From Nonomuraea polychroma (GTDB lineage Bacteria; Actinomycetota; Actinomycetes; Streptosporangiales; Streptosporangiaceae), in the NCBI RefSeq assembly GCF_004011505.1, contig NZ_SAUN01000001.1, positions 11,455,775-11,519,774 of the forward strand: a stretch of DNA of 64,000 nt. Reading direction: 5' to 3'. Below, one piece after another: positions 53,431 to 61,790 of this stretch; the stretch's first letter is position 1; every line of letters begins with the position of its first letter. The notes under the pieces were generated by a model that was not told where the DNA came from, did no database searches, and saw only the letters and a list, made by a program, of their open reading frames with translations. Made by a program: the position numbers and the translations under genes.

Positions 53431-53615
53431 AAGCTGCTCCCTGAGTCAGGCGGTGGCGCCTCCCCCGGGAGGGCATATGCCGCGGCATCCAGATCCTTCG
53501 TGGCCCTCGTGCCCAACGGCCCCGGCATCTGATGCTATTCCTGAAGCCGCTGCGAGTCTGGCGCCCCACGCCGATTGCAACTGACACCCAAGCGGCGGCC
53601 GCCAGAGTGTCGGGC

Positions 53616-53771
53616 ATGAAGACGAAGAAGATGATCCTGACGGCGGCGCTGGCCGCCACTGCCGTTGTGGCCTGCGTTCACGCAGCTCAGGCGGCCGATT
53701 CGCACGGTGGCGGCGATCGCCGCGTGCTGGCTGAGAGCGGCGAGTACGACATCAAGGACGTGCCGAGCTAG
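53616..53771 (+). CDS. Small secreted peptide
   Basis: A 51-residue product with a clear Sec signal peptide (MKTKKM, then a hydrophobic ALAATAVVACVHA core and AQA/AD cleavage site) and a 21-residue acidic mature part ending EYDIKDVPS. An in-frame ATG 84 bp upstream would add a non-signal extension, so 53616 is preferred. It lies between the Pls-like gene (divergent) and an SDR gene. No family recognised; the signal peptide is the main evidence that it is real. Confidence 0.55.
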   Translation: MKTKKMILTAALAATAVVACVHAAQAADSHGGGDRRVLAESGEYDIKDVPS

Positions 53772-53852
53772 CAACCGCCCGCGTACCCCCGTGTCACATT
53801 TCTCACTCGCCGCGGTTCATCGCACCAGAGACCTGCAAACGAGGAGGAAGTC

Positions 53853-54647
53853 ATGACGTCACCGATCCTGGTCACCGGTGGGACGGGCACGCTGGGACGC
53901 CTGGTGGTGCCGCTGCTGCGGAAGGCCGGCTGCGAGGTACGGGTGCTCACCCGGGGCCCCCACGCGCCCGAGGACGGCATCGAGTACGTGACCGGCGACA
54001 TCTCCACCGGTGAGGGGCTCCAGGCCGCGGTGGACGGCGTAGAGACGATCGTGCACTGTGCAGGGAGCGCCAAGGGCGATGAGGTCAAGGCTCGGAACCT
54101 GGTGCGGGCGGCGTCGCAGGCGGGTGCCCCGCATGTGGTGTTCGTCTCGGTCGTCGGCGCCGATCGGGTCCCGGTCGTCAGCGGCATCGACCGCGCGATG
54201 TTCGGCTACTTCGCGGCCAAGCGGGAGGCCGAGCAGATCATCGCCGAGTCCGGACTGCCGTGGACCACGCTGCGTGCCACCCAGTTCCACGACTGGGTCT
54301 GGCTGACGCTGGGGATGATGGCCAAGCTACCGGTGCTGATGACGTGGGGCGGTGTCCGGTTCCAGCCGGTCGACGCCGGTGAGGTGGCGGCCCGGCTGGT
54401 CGAGCTCGCCCTGGACCAGCCGGCCGGGCTCGTGCCTGACATCGCCGGGCCGCGCGTGTACCGGATGGAGGAGCTGGCCCGCGACTACGTGAAGGCCACC
54501 GGCAAGCGGCGGCTGATCCTGCCGGTCCGGAGTCCGGGCAAAGCCGCGGCCGCGTTCCGTGCCGGCGCCAACCTCGCTCCCGATCACGCCGTCGGCCGCC
54601 GGACCTGGGAGGACTTCCTGGCCGAGCGGGAAAGCGGAGGCCAGTAG
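53853..54647 (+). CDS. NmrA-like/extended SDR NAD(P)-binding protein
   Basis: A 264-residue atypical SDR with the GGTGTLG dinucleotide motif at residues 9-15, VFVSVVGADRVP, and AKREAEQIIAESGLPWTTLRATQFHDW, typical of NmrA-like oxidoreductases. AGGAGG precedes the ATG. Substrate unknown. The protein is full length for the family and ends RTWEDFLAERE. The antisense gene remnant that follows begins at its stop codon. Confidence 0.88.
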   Translation: MTSPILVTGGTGTLGRLVVPLLRKAGCEVRVLTRGPHAPEDGIEYVTGDISTGEGLQAAVDGVETIVHCAGSAKGDEVKARNLVRAASQAGAPHVVFVSVVGADRVPVVSGIDRAMFGYFAAKREAEQIIAESGLPWTTLRATQFHDWVWLTLGMMAKLPVLMTWGGVRFQPVDAGEVAARLVELALDQPAGLVPDIAGPRVYRMEELARDYVKATGKRRLILPVRSPGKAAAAFRAGANLAPDHAVGRRTWEDFLAERESGGQ

Positions 54648-54648
54648 G

Positions 54649-54865
54649 ACAGGCAGAGCGAACCCACCCGGCGGGTGGCCACGTCGGTCCACAGCCACAT
54701 GCCCACCGCCCCCGGCAGCGTCGGCCACAGGCGGCTCAGCGACAGGCCGCGCCGGGCGATGCCGGGCAGGTCGAGGATCCGGTTCATCCGGAAGTCGGTC
54801 AGTGCGGCCACCAGCGGGCCGGGCTCCGCCGCCGCGGGTCCGGCGATCCGGCGCGACTTCAGCAC
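54649..54865 (-). pseudogene. Remnant of a small hypothetical protein gene, 3' end lost
   Basis: About 72 residues (starting MLKSRRIAGPAAAEP, with LDLPGIARRGLSLSRLWPTLPGAVGMWLW and RVGSLCL) look like the N-terminal two-thirds of a small actinobacterial protein family related to antibiotic-biosynthesis monooxygenase-like folds, recognised from memory only. The frame then runs antisense into the end of the SDR gene instead of finishing the expected domain. I read this as a 3'-truncated gene. Without a search it could also be a chance frame. Confidence 0.4.
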
Positions 54866-54897
54866 GGTGCTGCCACTTCGTCGGGTGTCATGTGGGC

Positions 54898-54913
54898 ACG
54901 ACCGATCGGTCGT
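54898..54913. promoter_or_regulatory. 16-bp palindrome ACGACCGATCGGTCGT upstream of pirin gene
   Basis: A perfect palindrome 81 bp before the pirin ATG, of TetR-operator length. A smaller TTGAA-CT-TTCAA repeat lies nearer the start, at about 54967. The regulator is not identified; no tetR gene is adjacent. Confidence 0.6.
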
Positions 54914-54993
54914 ATATGTGCATCCGGGAATGCGGAGTGTGGGGTCTGCGTTGAGGCGAGCACTGATTGAACTTTCAACAGCTAGGAGGGGTC

Positions 54994-55983
54994 ATGCCCG
55001 CCATCACCGCCGACACCCTGACACTGCCGCGCGTCGCCGTACCCGACCCGGCCGTCGTCGGACGCCGCCCCGTGCGGTCGGTGACGACCGCGCCCAGCGG
55101 GTTCGAGGGCGAGGGCTTCCCGGTGCGGCGGGCGTTCGCCGGCGTGCCGCAGTCCGCGCTGGACCCGTTCATCCACATGGACCAGATGGGCGAGATCGAG
55201 TACGCGCCCGGCGAGCCCAAGGGCACCCCCTGGCACCCGCACCGCGGCTTCGAGACCGTCACCTACATCCTCGACGGCATTTTCGAGCACCAGGACTCCA
55301 ACGGCGGCGGTGGCACGATCACCGACGGCGACACCCAGTGGATGACCGCCGGGTCCGGGCTGCTGCACATCGAGAAGCCCCCGGAGCACCTGGTGGTGTC
55401 GGGCGGGCTGTTCCACGGCGTGCAGCTGTGGGTCAACCTGCCCCGCGCCCACAAGTTCCACCTGCCCCGCTACCAGGACATCCGCGGTCGCCAGGCGGCG
55501 CTGCTCGCCTCGGCCGACGGCGGCGCGCTGCTGCGGGTGATCGCCGGTGAGCTGGACGGGCACGCCGGTCCCGGCGTCACGTTCACCCCGATCACGATGG
55601 TGCACGCGACCGTGAGCCCCGGCGCGCGGCTGGAGGTGCCGTGGAACCCCGGCTTCAACGCCCTCGCGTACGTGCTGGCCGGGCAGGGCTTCGCCGGGGA
55701 GGAGCGCAGGCCGGTGCGCAAGGGGCAGCTGGTCGTCTTCGGCCAGGGCGGGGCGATCACCGTCGCCGCCGACACCGCCCAGCCCCAGGCCGAGCCCAAC
55801 CTGGAGGTGCTGCTGCTCGGCGGGCAGCCGATCCGGGAGCCGGTCGTCCACTACGGCCCCTTCGTGATGAACACCCGCGCCGAGATCGTTCAGGCGATGG
55901 AGGACTACCAGGCCGGCCGCCTGGGCGTCGTTCCCGCCGAACGTGTCCCGCACGCCGACGGGCCCGTCCCGGGAGAGGAATGA
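54994..55983 (+). CDS. Pirin-family protein (bicupin)
   Basis: A 329-residue pirin: DPFIHMDQMGEIEY and WHPHRGFETVTYILDG with the metal-binding His set of the N-terminal cupin, GSGLLHIEKPP, and a C-terminal cupin. Pirins bind iron or other metals; some are quercetinase-like dioxygenases and others are redox-linked regulators. AGGAGG lies just before the ATG at 54994. The TPR gene starts 1 bp after its stop, so the two are co-transcribed. Confidence 0.92.
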   Translation: MPAITADTLTLPRVAVPDPAVVGRRPVRSVTTAPSGFEGEGFPVRRAFAGVPQSALDPFIHMDQMGEIEYAPGEPKGTPWHPHRGFETVTYILDGIFEHQDSNGGGGTITDGDTQWMTAGSGLLHIEKPPEHLVVSGGLFHGVQLWVNLPRAHKFHLPRYQDIRGRQAALLASADGGALLRVIAGELDGHAGPGVTFTPITMVHATVSPGARLEVPWNPGFNALAYVLAGQGFAGEERRPVRKGQLVVFGQGGAITVAADTAQPQAEPNLEVLLLGGQPIREPVVHYGPFVMNTRAEIVQAMEDYQAGRLGVVPAERVPHADGPVPGEE

Positions 55984-55984
55984 C

Positions 55985-56305
55985 ATGGTCATCGAGAACC
56001 TGGCCGAGCAGTACGAGCGCGGCCGCCTGTTCTTCGACTCGGAGGACTACATCGGGGCCGCTCGCATCCTGGCCGAGGTGGTCGCGGCCGCCCCGGAGAA
56101 CCTGGCGGCCCGCCTGCTGCTGGCCCGTGCCTACTACCACTCGGCCCAGCTCGGCCGGGCCGAGGCCGAGCTCCGGGTGATCCTGGAGCGCGACCCGGCC
56201 GAGGGGTACGCCTGCCTGCTGCTCGGCCGCACGCTGCAGCGCCAGAGCAGGCCGAAGGAAGCCGAGCCGTACCTGCGGCTCCACGCCGCGATGACGGGGG
56301 AGTGA
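55985..56305 (+). CDS. Tetratricopeptide-repeat protein
   Basis: A 106-residue all-helical protein with about two to three TPR units (AARLLLARAYYHSAQLGRAEAELRVILERDPAEGYACLLLGRTLQRQSRPKEAEPYLRLHAAM). ATG at 55985 follows GGAGAGGA and lies 1 bp after the pirin stop. A protein-interaction adaptor, probably working with the pirin. It ends 6 bp from the convergent monooxygenase gene. Confidence 0.88.
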   Translation: MVIENLAEQYERGRLFFDSEDYIGAARILAEVVAAAPENLAARLLLARAYYHSAQLGRAEAELRVILERDPAEGYACLLLGRTLQRQSRPKEAEPYLRLHAAMTGE

Positions 56306-56311
56306 GGTCGC

Positions 56312-57946
56312 TCAGGAATTCGCCCGGCCGAGCACTTGGCGGCAGGCGTCGTCGAGTACGGCCCCGCAGCGGCGCCCGGCCGTTTCCGGAGCACGCCACC
56401 CGATGAATCCGTCCGGGCGGATCAGCACCGCGCCTGTGCTGGTGATTCCGAACGCAGCCAGGCAGCGGTTGTCGCGGTCTATGACGAAGGGAGCTCCCCC
56501 GTCTGTGAGCCGGCTCGTCGTCGACGGTAGTCCGTCGCGTCCGGCGAGCCGGTAAGGCCTCAGCGGCTGTCCGTCGCGTTCGGCGATGCGGGCAGCGGCC
56601 TCCGTCCAGGCCGCGCCGCCCGGTCCCGCCAGGAGCACGAGCCCATCGGCCCACAGGTCCACGGTGGACACCTGCTTGCCGTCCCGCTCCAGCCACACGT
56701 GGGGAGCCCGGGTGCCGGGAGCGCCGCTGGGGTGCCGCGGGTCCTCGAAGGGGTCGCCGGGGCCGTACCGGTAGCCGAACTTCAGAGTCACCTCGTCAAG
56801 GAGCTCGATCGCTCCCGCGTCCGAGGGCAAGGCGGCGCCGAACCACTCCCTGCCCGTGGCCAGTGCCTGGTCCACGGTCAACTGGGCGACGGGCCGCCGT
56901 TCGGCGTCGTAGGTGTCGAGGAGGGCCAGGCTCGCCCAACCGCGCACGACGTAGGCGAGTTTCCAGGCGAGGTTGGCTGCGTCCTGGATGCCGGTGTTGG
57001 CCCCATATGCTCCGGCGGGAGGCATGACATGGGCGGCATCCCCGGCCAGGAACACCCGGCCCGCCGCGAACCGATCGGCCACGGCGGCGGTGGTCTGCCA
57101 CGGCAGGACGTCGAGCGGCTCGACCGCCAGGTCGGGGATGCCCGCGGCCGCCCTGGCCAGCTCCACACATCTCTCCGGGGTGAACTGGCCGGGGCTCTCC
57201 CCGAGGTCGGGACGGTACGGGACGTGCAGCGCCATCTTGTCGCCGATGACCCGGACCATGCCGGAGAAGCCTGGGTTGTTCACTTGGCAGATGGCGAAGC
57301 TTTTGTCGCCGAGCGCGTCACCGAGGTCGGCGCGGACCATGATGCCGGCGACGTGCTCCAGCACACCCACACCGCTCCGGCCGACGCCGAGCCGGGCGCG
57401 GATGGGGCTGTTCGCGCCGTCGGCGGCGACGAGGTAGTCGGCGTGCACCATGGTGCGGGCGCCGGTGGCGCGGTCGGCCAGGATCGCGGAGATCCCCTCC
57501 GGCCCGTTGTCGAACGACTGGAGCTCGGTTCCGAAGCGCAGGTCGGCTCCGAGCGCTTCCGCGTGCTCACGTAACACCGGCTCGAGCACGTCCTGGGACA
57601 GGACCGCGTCGTCGCAGGGGCTGACGTCGGAGAAACCTTCCTGGGCGCCACGGGCGTTCGGTGGGCTGAGCCAGTGGTGGTTGGGGCTGGTCAGGCTCTC
57701 GGCCCACAGCAGTCCGGAGCCGGTCAGCTGCCAGGGGCCGGCGGCGCGTACGGCCTCCTCCAGCCCCGCCGCCCGGAACAGTTCCATGGTCCGGGCGTTG
57801 TAGCCAGGGGTGCGCGGGTGGATGGACGTGCCGGGATGGCGTTCGGCCAGCACCACGTCCGCGCCGTGCCGCCGCAGGAACAGGGCGATGGACAGGCCGA
57901 CCAGGCTCCCGCCGGCGATCAACACGTGCGTGCGTTCCTGAGACAT
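56312..57946 (-). CDS. FAD-dependent aromatic monooxygenase (PheA/TfdB, polyketide-hydroxylase type)
   Basis: A 544-residue group A flavin monooxygenase: GGSLVGLSIALFLRRHGADV with GxGxxG-like binding near the N-terminus, the DG motif VAADGANSPIR, and the GD motif VFLAGDAAHVMPPAGAYGANTGIQDAANLAWKLAYV. The C-terminal thioredoxin-like tail is present. The start is placed at ATG 57946 behind AAGGA, so TetR and monooxygenase are separated by 4 bp. It may detoxify or tailor an aromatic compound under control of the TetR encoded upstream. Confidence 0.92.
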   Translation of the reverse strand: MSQERTHVLIAGGSLVGLSIALFLRRHGADVVLAERHPGTSIHPRTPGYNARTMELFRAAGLEEAVRAAGPWQLTGSGLLWAESLTSPNHHWLSPPNARGAQEGFSDVSPCDDAVLSQDVLEPVLREHAEALGADLRFGTELQSFDNGPEGISAILADRATGARTMVHADYLVAADGANSPIRARLGVGRSGVGVLEHVAGIMVRADLGDALGDKSFAICQVNNPGFSGMVRVIGDKMALHVPYRPDLGESPGQFTPERCVELARAAAGIPDLAVEPLDVLPWQTTAAVADRFAAGRVFLAGDAAHVMPPAGAYGANTGIQDAANLAWKLAYVVRGWASLALLDTYDAERRPVAQLTVDQALATGREWFGAALPSDAGAIELLDEVTLKFGYRYGPGDPFEDPRHPSGAPGTRAPHVWLERDGKQVSTVDLWADGLVLLAGPGGAAWTEAAARIAERDGQPLRPYRLAGRDGLPSTTSRLTDGGAPFVIDRDNRCLAAFGITSTGAVLIRPDGFIGWRAPETAGRRCGAVLDDACRQVLGRANS

Positions 57947-57950
57947 GTCG

Positions 57951-58559
57951 TCATTCCTTTGGCTCGAAGGCGGCCAGCAGCCGGTGGAGCTCGTCACTGA
58001 CGTGCTCCTCGACACCGGCAGGAAGGGGAGGGCGCATCACCATGCCGAGGACGAGGTAGACGATCATGGTTGCGGCGGCGTCCGTGTCGATATCGCCGCG
58101 TACGCGTCCGTCGCGCTGCCCGGCGCGCAACCATTCGACGATGGTCTCGTGCCAGGCGCCGTGCCAGGTGGCGAGCATGGCTCGCAGTTCGGCGTCCTCA
58201 CGCGCGGCCCAGGTCATCTCGTTGAGCAGCCGGAAACGTCCCGGCTCCGCCTCGGCCTGGCGGGACAGCCCGGTGAGCATCGTCCGCAGTGCGGCCGGCC
58301 CGTCGTCCCAGTCGGCGTCCAACCGCAGGGGAGCGAGCATCTGCTCACGGATCGTGTGCTCCAGCACGGCTCGGACCAGGTCGTTCTTGGTGGGGAAGTA
58401 ATAGTGCAGGGTGGCGACCGTGATGCCGGCCTCGGCGGCGATGTCGCGGGTGCGCGCCCCCTCCAGGCCGGAGCGGACCATGGCGCGGTAGCCCGCGGAG
58501 ATCAGTCGCTCGCGGCGTTCCTCGGCGCGTGGCCCGGGCCTGGCGCGCTTGACCGTCAT
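57951..58559 (-). CDS. TetR-family transcriptional regulator
   Basis: A 202-residue TetR protein with HTH LISAGYRAMVRSGLEGARTRDIAAEAGITVATLHYYFPTKNDLV. ATG at 58559 is chosen; the longer form would read through the operator. The gene heads a two-gene operon with the flavin monooxygenase, and its operator is at 58571-58590. Confidence 0.9.
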   Translation of the reverse strand: MTVKRARPGPRAEERRERLISAGYRAMVRSGLEGARTRDIAAEAGITVATLHYYFPTKNDLVRAVLEHTIREQMLAPLRLDADWDDGPAALRTMLTGLSRQAEAEPGRFRLLNEMTWAAREDAELRAMLATWHGAWHETIVEWLRAGQRDGRVRGDIDTDAAATMIVYLVLGMVMRPPLPAGVEEHVSDELHRLLAAFEPKE

Positions 58560-58570
58560 GGTGCCCGCCC

Positions 58571-58590
58571 TTTCTATCAACTGATAGAAA
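58571..58590. promoter_or_regulatory. TetR operator TTTCTATCAACTGATAGAAA
   Basis: Nine-base arms around AC make a near-perfect 20-bp palindrome 12 bp upstream of the tetR start. A second half-conserved copy (TCAATTGATAGAAA with a weaker left arm) lies at about 58614-58631. It is strongly AT-rich against the background. Confidence 0.85.
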
Positions 58591-58668
58591 GCTAGCCGCA
58601 GGCCCTGAAGGCTGTCAATCAATTGATAGAAACGGGCGTGTGATGGGTGGCTCTAGGGCAACCGCTGC

Positions 58669-59297
58669 TCACACACGCTGGAGCAGGAGGGTGACGAAAC
58701 CGAGCACGCCGCGGTAGCCGGTGAGCCACATGTCACGGTGCTCCGGCATGACGGCCATGGCGTGCTCGCCATCGGGGGCGGGGTTGCGGCGGCCCAGCGG
58801 GCCAGCGTGCCGGTCCACGACAACTCATACTCGTCCCATTCGGCCAGGTCGCTCACATGGCCGTAGACGGTCACCCAGCCGCCGTACTCCGCCGCCGCGA
58901 TCGTGCCGGCCAGGTCGGGGAACGTCCCGAGGGCCGCGGCGAGGGCGGGATCGGGAGTGCGTTCCCAGAATCCCTCGCCGATCAGCGCCAGCCCGCCGGG
59001 GCGGACGAAACGGGAGACGGCGTCCATGGTCTCCTTCAGGCCGCCGAAGGCGTGGGTGGAGCCGACGCAGAGCACCAGGTCGTACGGGTCGGTGGCGGGG
59101 AACTCCGTGGCGGGCGTCAGGTGCAGCGACAACCGGTCGGACAGGCCGCGTGCGGCCGCGGCGCGTTCGGCGGCGGCGATGGCGTGCGGAGAGAGGTCCA
59201 CGCCGTCGGCGACGGCCGACGGGACGAGTTCGAGCGCTCGCAGTGACCACGCAGCCTCGCCGCAGCCGAGGTCGAGGATGCGGGCCCGTCCTTCTTC
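58669..59297 (-). pseudogene. SAM-dependent methyltransferase, 5'-truncated and frameshifted
   Basis: The class I methyltransferase core is present: RARILDLGCGEAAW (motif I), VDLSPHAIAAAERAA, YDLVLCVGSTHAFGG, RPGGLALIGEGFW, YELSWTGTLARW. Upstream of motif I the frame meets the stop codon of the citE-like gene, and no start codon exists, so the N-terminus is missing. Near 58780 a C-rich run carries a one-base frame change: the expected C-terminus (HRDMWLTGYRGVLGF, ending QRV) is read in the adjacent frame and stops at 58669. Both defects make it a pseudogene unless the sequence is wrong here. Confidence 0.75.
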
Positions 59298-60032
59298 TCA
59301 GGCTCGGTGGCGCTCAAGGAGGAGGCGGGCGGTGGCGGCCATGGCCTCGTCCACCATCTCGCCCTCGAACCGCACCGCCCCCGACCCGCTCGCCTGCGCC
59401 GTCTCCACGGCCGCCACCAGCCGGGCGCAGCGGTCCAGTTCCTCAGGGCCGGGGGAGAAGACCTCGTTGATCGCGGGCACGTGGGAGGGATGGATCGCCA
59501 TCATGCCCTCGTAGCCGAGAGCGCGGTTCTGCTCGGCGAAGGCACGCAAGCCGCCGAGGTCGGCGACGCGGGTCCACAGTCCGGCCACGGGGTTGGGCGT
59601 GCCGGCGGCACGCACGTCCAGGAGCACGCGGGAACGCAGTCCCAGCGTCTCGGTACCGGCCGGGCTCCAGCGGTAGCCGACGGCGCGCTCGACGTCGCCG
59701 CCGGGCGCGGTGACGGCGCCCAGGTAGGCGACCCGCCCGGCTGCCCGGCCGATCTCGTACGCCTCCCGTAGCGCTGTGGCCGTCTCCAGCAGCGGCACCA
59801 GTGCGATGTGACCAGGGGGCAGGTCGCGCTCGCGTTCGCACCAGCCGAGCAGCCGGTCCGCCAGCCGCACGTCGTCAGGGCCGCTCACCTTGGGCAGCAC
59901 GACTCCCGCGAGCCGCTCGTGCGCGATCGCCCGCAGCTCCTCGGCCGCCGGCCAGCCGTCCAGTGCGTTGACGCGGACGAACAAGGCCATGGGGCCGGTC
60001 GAGTCCGCCACCGCCTCGGCCGCCGCGTACTT
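59298..60032 (-). pseudogene. CitE-like CoA ester lyase, 5' end missing
   Basis: About 245 residues of a HpcH/HpaI-CitE-family lyase: ALFVRVNALDG, GVVLPKVSGPDDV, LVPLLETATALREA, YLGAVTAPGGDVERAVG, GYEGMMAIHPSHVPAINEVFSP. The N-terminal stretch of about 45-60 residues that normally carries the first strand and the DLEDAV motif is absent; the frame instead continues antisense into a cocE-like gene. The recognisable sequence begins at KYAAAEAVADS, near 60032. Family members cleave malyl-, citramalyl- or citryl-CoA-type substrates. Confidence 0.75.
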
Positions 60033-61269
60033 CGTCGAGCGGGGATACGCCGCGGCGATCTGCAACGCCCGCGGCTCGGGCGACTCCCCAGGCCGCCTGG
60101 ACCCGTTCAGCGCCCAGGAGCAGCGCGACAACTACGACCTCATCGAGTGGCTGGCCGCCCGGCCATGGTCGACCGGCCGCATCGGGCAGACCGGCGTCAG
60201 CTACGGCGGCCACGCGTCCCTGCTCGTCGCCGTCAACAAGCCGCCTCACCTGGCCGCCGTCATTCCCGTGGACGGCATCAGCGACTGGTACGAGAACACC
60301 ATCTACCGAGGCGGCATCTACTCCGCCAGGATCCGCGACTGGCAGCGCGCCGTCGCCCCGGACACCCTGACCACGTACGCGCAGCATCCGCTCTACGACG
60401 ACTTCTGGCGCGAACGCAGCGTCAAGTCCCGCTACGCGGACCTCGACGTCCCGGTCCTGGAGATCGCCGGCTGGTACGACCGCTACCGCGGCGGCATGGT
60501 GGAGAACTTCCAGGCCCGCCCGCACAACGTGTGGCTGGTGGCGGGCCCGTGGGTGCACGGCTGGCCGGCCGGGCAGCCCGCCGACATCGGCAACGGGGCG
60601 TACCTCGCCTGGTGGGACCGCTGGCTGGCACGACGGCCCGGCGCGCCCCTGCCCGCCGCCAAGGTGACCTCCTACGAGGCGCCCGGAACGGGCTGGCGGC
60701 AGTTCACGACCTGGCCGCCTTCCGGGGCCCGGCGGGTACGGCTCGGCCTCGGCGCGGACGGCGTCCTGTCACCCGATCCCGGAGCGGCGGCGACCCGGAC
60801 GTTCGAGGTCAACACCCAGCCGGTCGCGGGCGGGCCCGGGCAGCGGCTGGCGTTCCAGACCGGGCCGCTCCCGCGCGACCTGGTGCTGGCCGGTGACGTC
60901 CAGGCGAGCGTACGTGCTTCGTTCACCGCCGCCGACGGCAACATCGCGGTCGTGGTGGAGGACGTCGCCCCTGACGGCACGGCCACGCGCGTCACCCAGG
61001 GCTGGCTGAAGGCGAGTCATAGGCACGGCCACGAGCGGGCGGTCCCGGTGCGCCCGGGCAAGGTGTACGACCTCGACCTCCGCACCTGGCCCACCCACTA
61101 CCGGGTGCCCGCCGGACACACCATCCGGGTCACGGTGTCCAGTGACGACTACCCGGAGATCGACTCCGACGCCCCCGCCGGCCAGGTGGCACTGCGGCTC
61201 GGCCACGGCGGCTCGGCCGTCACGCTGACGACCCGCTGGCTCAGCCCGGCCCTCGGGCTTGTGCCATGA
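60019..61269 (+). pseudogene. CocE/NonD-family hydrolase, 5' end missing
   Basis: About 416 residues of a CocE/S15-type serine esterase or acylase: YFVERGYAAAICNARGSGDSPG, the nucleophile elbow GQTGVSYGGHAS, EIAGWYDRYRGGMVENF, AGPWVHGW (late His region) and the C-terminal jelly-roll X-Pro-peptidase-like domain. The first 60-80 residues, including the conserved MRDGVxLxxDxY start, are missing; the frame upstream runs antisense through the citE remnant. No ribosome binding site or sensible start exists at the junction. Its stop overlaps the Nudix ATG. Confidence 0.75.
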
Positions 61270-61754
61270 TCGAGCACATGCCGATCCCCAGAGCGGTCGC
61301 CGTGGTCGTCGACGGAGCCCGAGTGCTGATCATCAAACGCTTTCTCAGACTGGGGAGCTCAGAGGCGTGCCCCATGTGCCAGGCCTACGGCGAGCGGGGG
61401 CCGATGTGCCTCGGTCACCACTACGCCGTACTGCCCGGCGGCCATGTCGAGGAGGGCGAGGCCGCTGGGGCGGCGGCGCGGCGTGAGCTGTACGAGGAGA
61501 CGACGCTCGAGGGCAGGGTCGATCGGTTGCTGTGGAAGGGCCGGCACAACCGGCGTCCTGCCTCGTATTTCCTGATGGCGGACGTCACGGGCACGCCCGT
61601 CCTGTCCGGGGAGGAGGCCGCCGAGCACGGTCCGGACAACAGCTTCGAGCTCATGTGGGTGACCGCCAAGGAATTCGACGCGCTGAACCTGCATCCCGCC
61701 GACATCCGTGAGCCGCTCGCGGCGCTGTTGCGGCACGGCGATAGGCCCAGCTGA
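61266..61754 (+). CDS. Nudix hydrolase with Cys-rich insert
   Basis: A 162-residue Nudix protein. The Nudix box is GGHVEEGEAAGAAARRELYEET (about residues 58-79). Between strands there is an insert with Cys35, Cys38, Cys48 and His51/His52 (CPMCQ and PMCLGHH) that could bind zinc, as some NADH-pyrophosphatase-like Nudix proteins do with their own zinc ribbon. ATG overlaps the cocE stop (ATGA). It hydrolyses a nucleoside diphosphate linked to some moiety; substrate unknown. Confidence 0.88.
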   Translation: MIEHMPIPRAVAVVVDGARVLIIKRFLRLGSSEACPMCQAYGERGPMCLGHHYAVLPGGHVEEGEAAGAAARRELYEETTLEGRVDRLLWKGRHNRRPASYFLMADVTGTPVLSGEEAAEHGPDNSFELMWVTAKEFDALNLHPADIREPLAALLRHGDRPS

Positions 61755-61790
61755 CCCGAGCTCGACGGCCTTCCGCGCCGGGAGGAGGGG

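Noticed and set aside
59890..60018. ATG at 59890 as the natural start of the cocE-like gene
   Set aside because: The first 43 codons are antisense to conserved citE-like sequence and show no similarity to a hydrolase N-terminus; no ribosome binding site.
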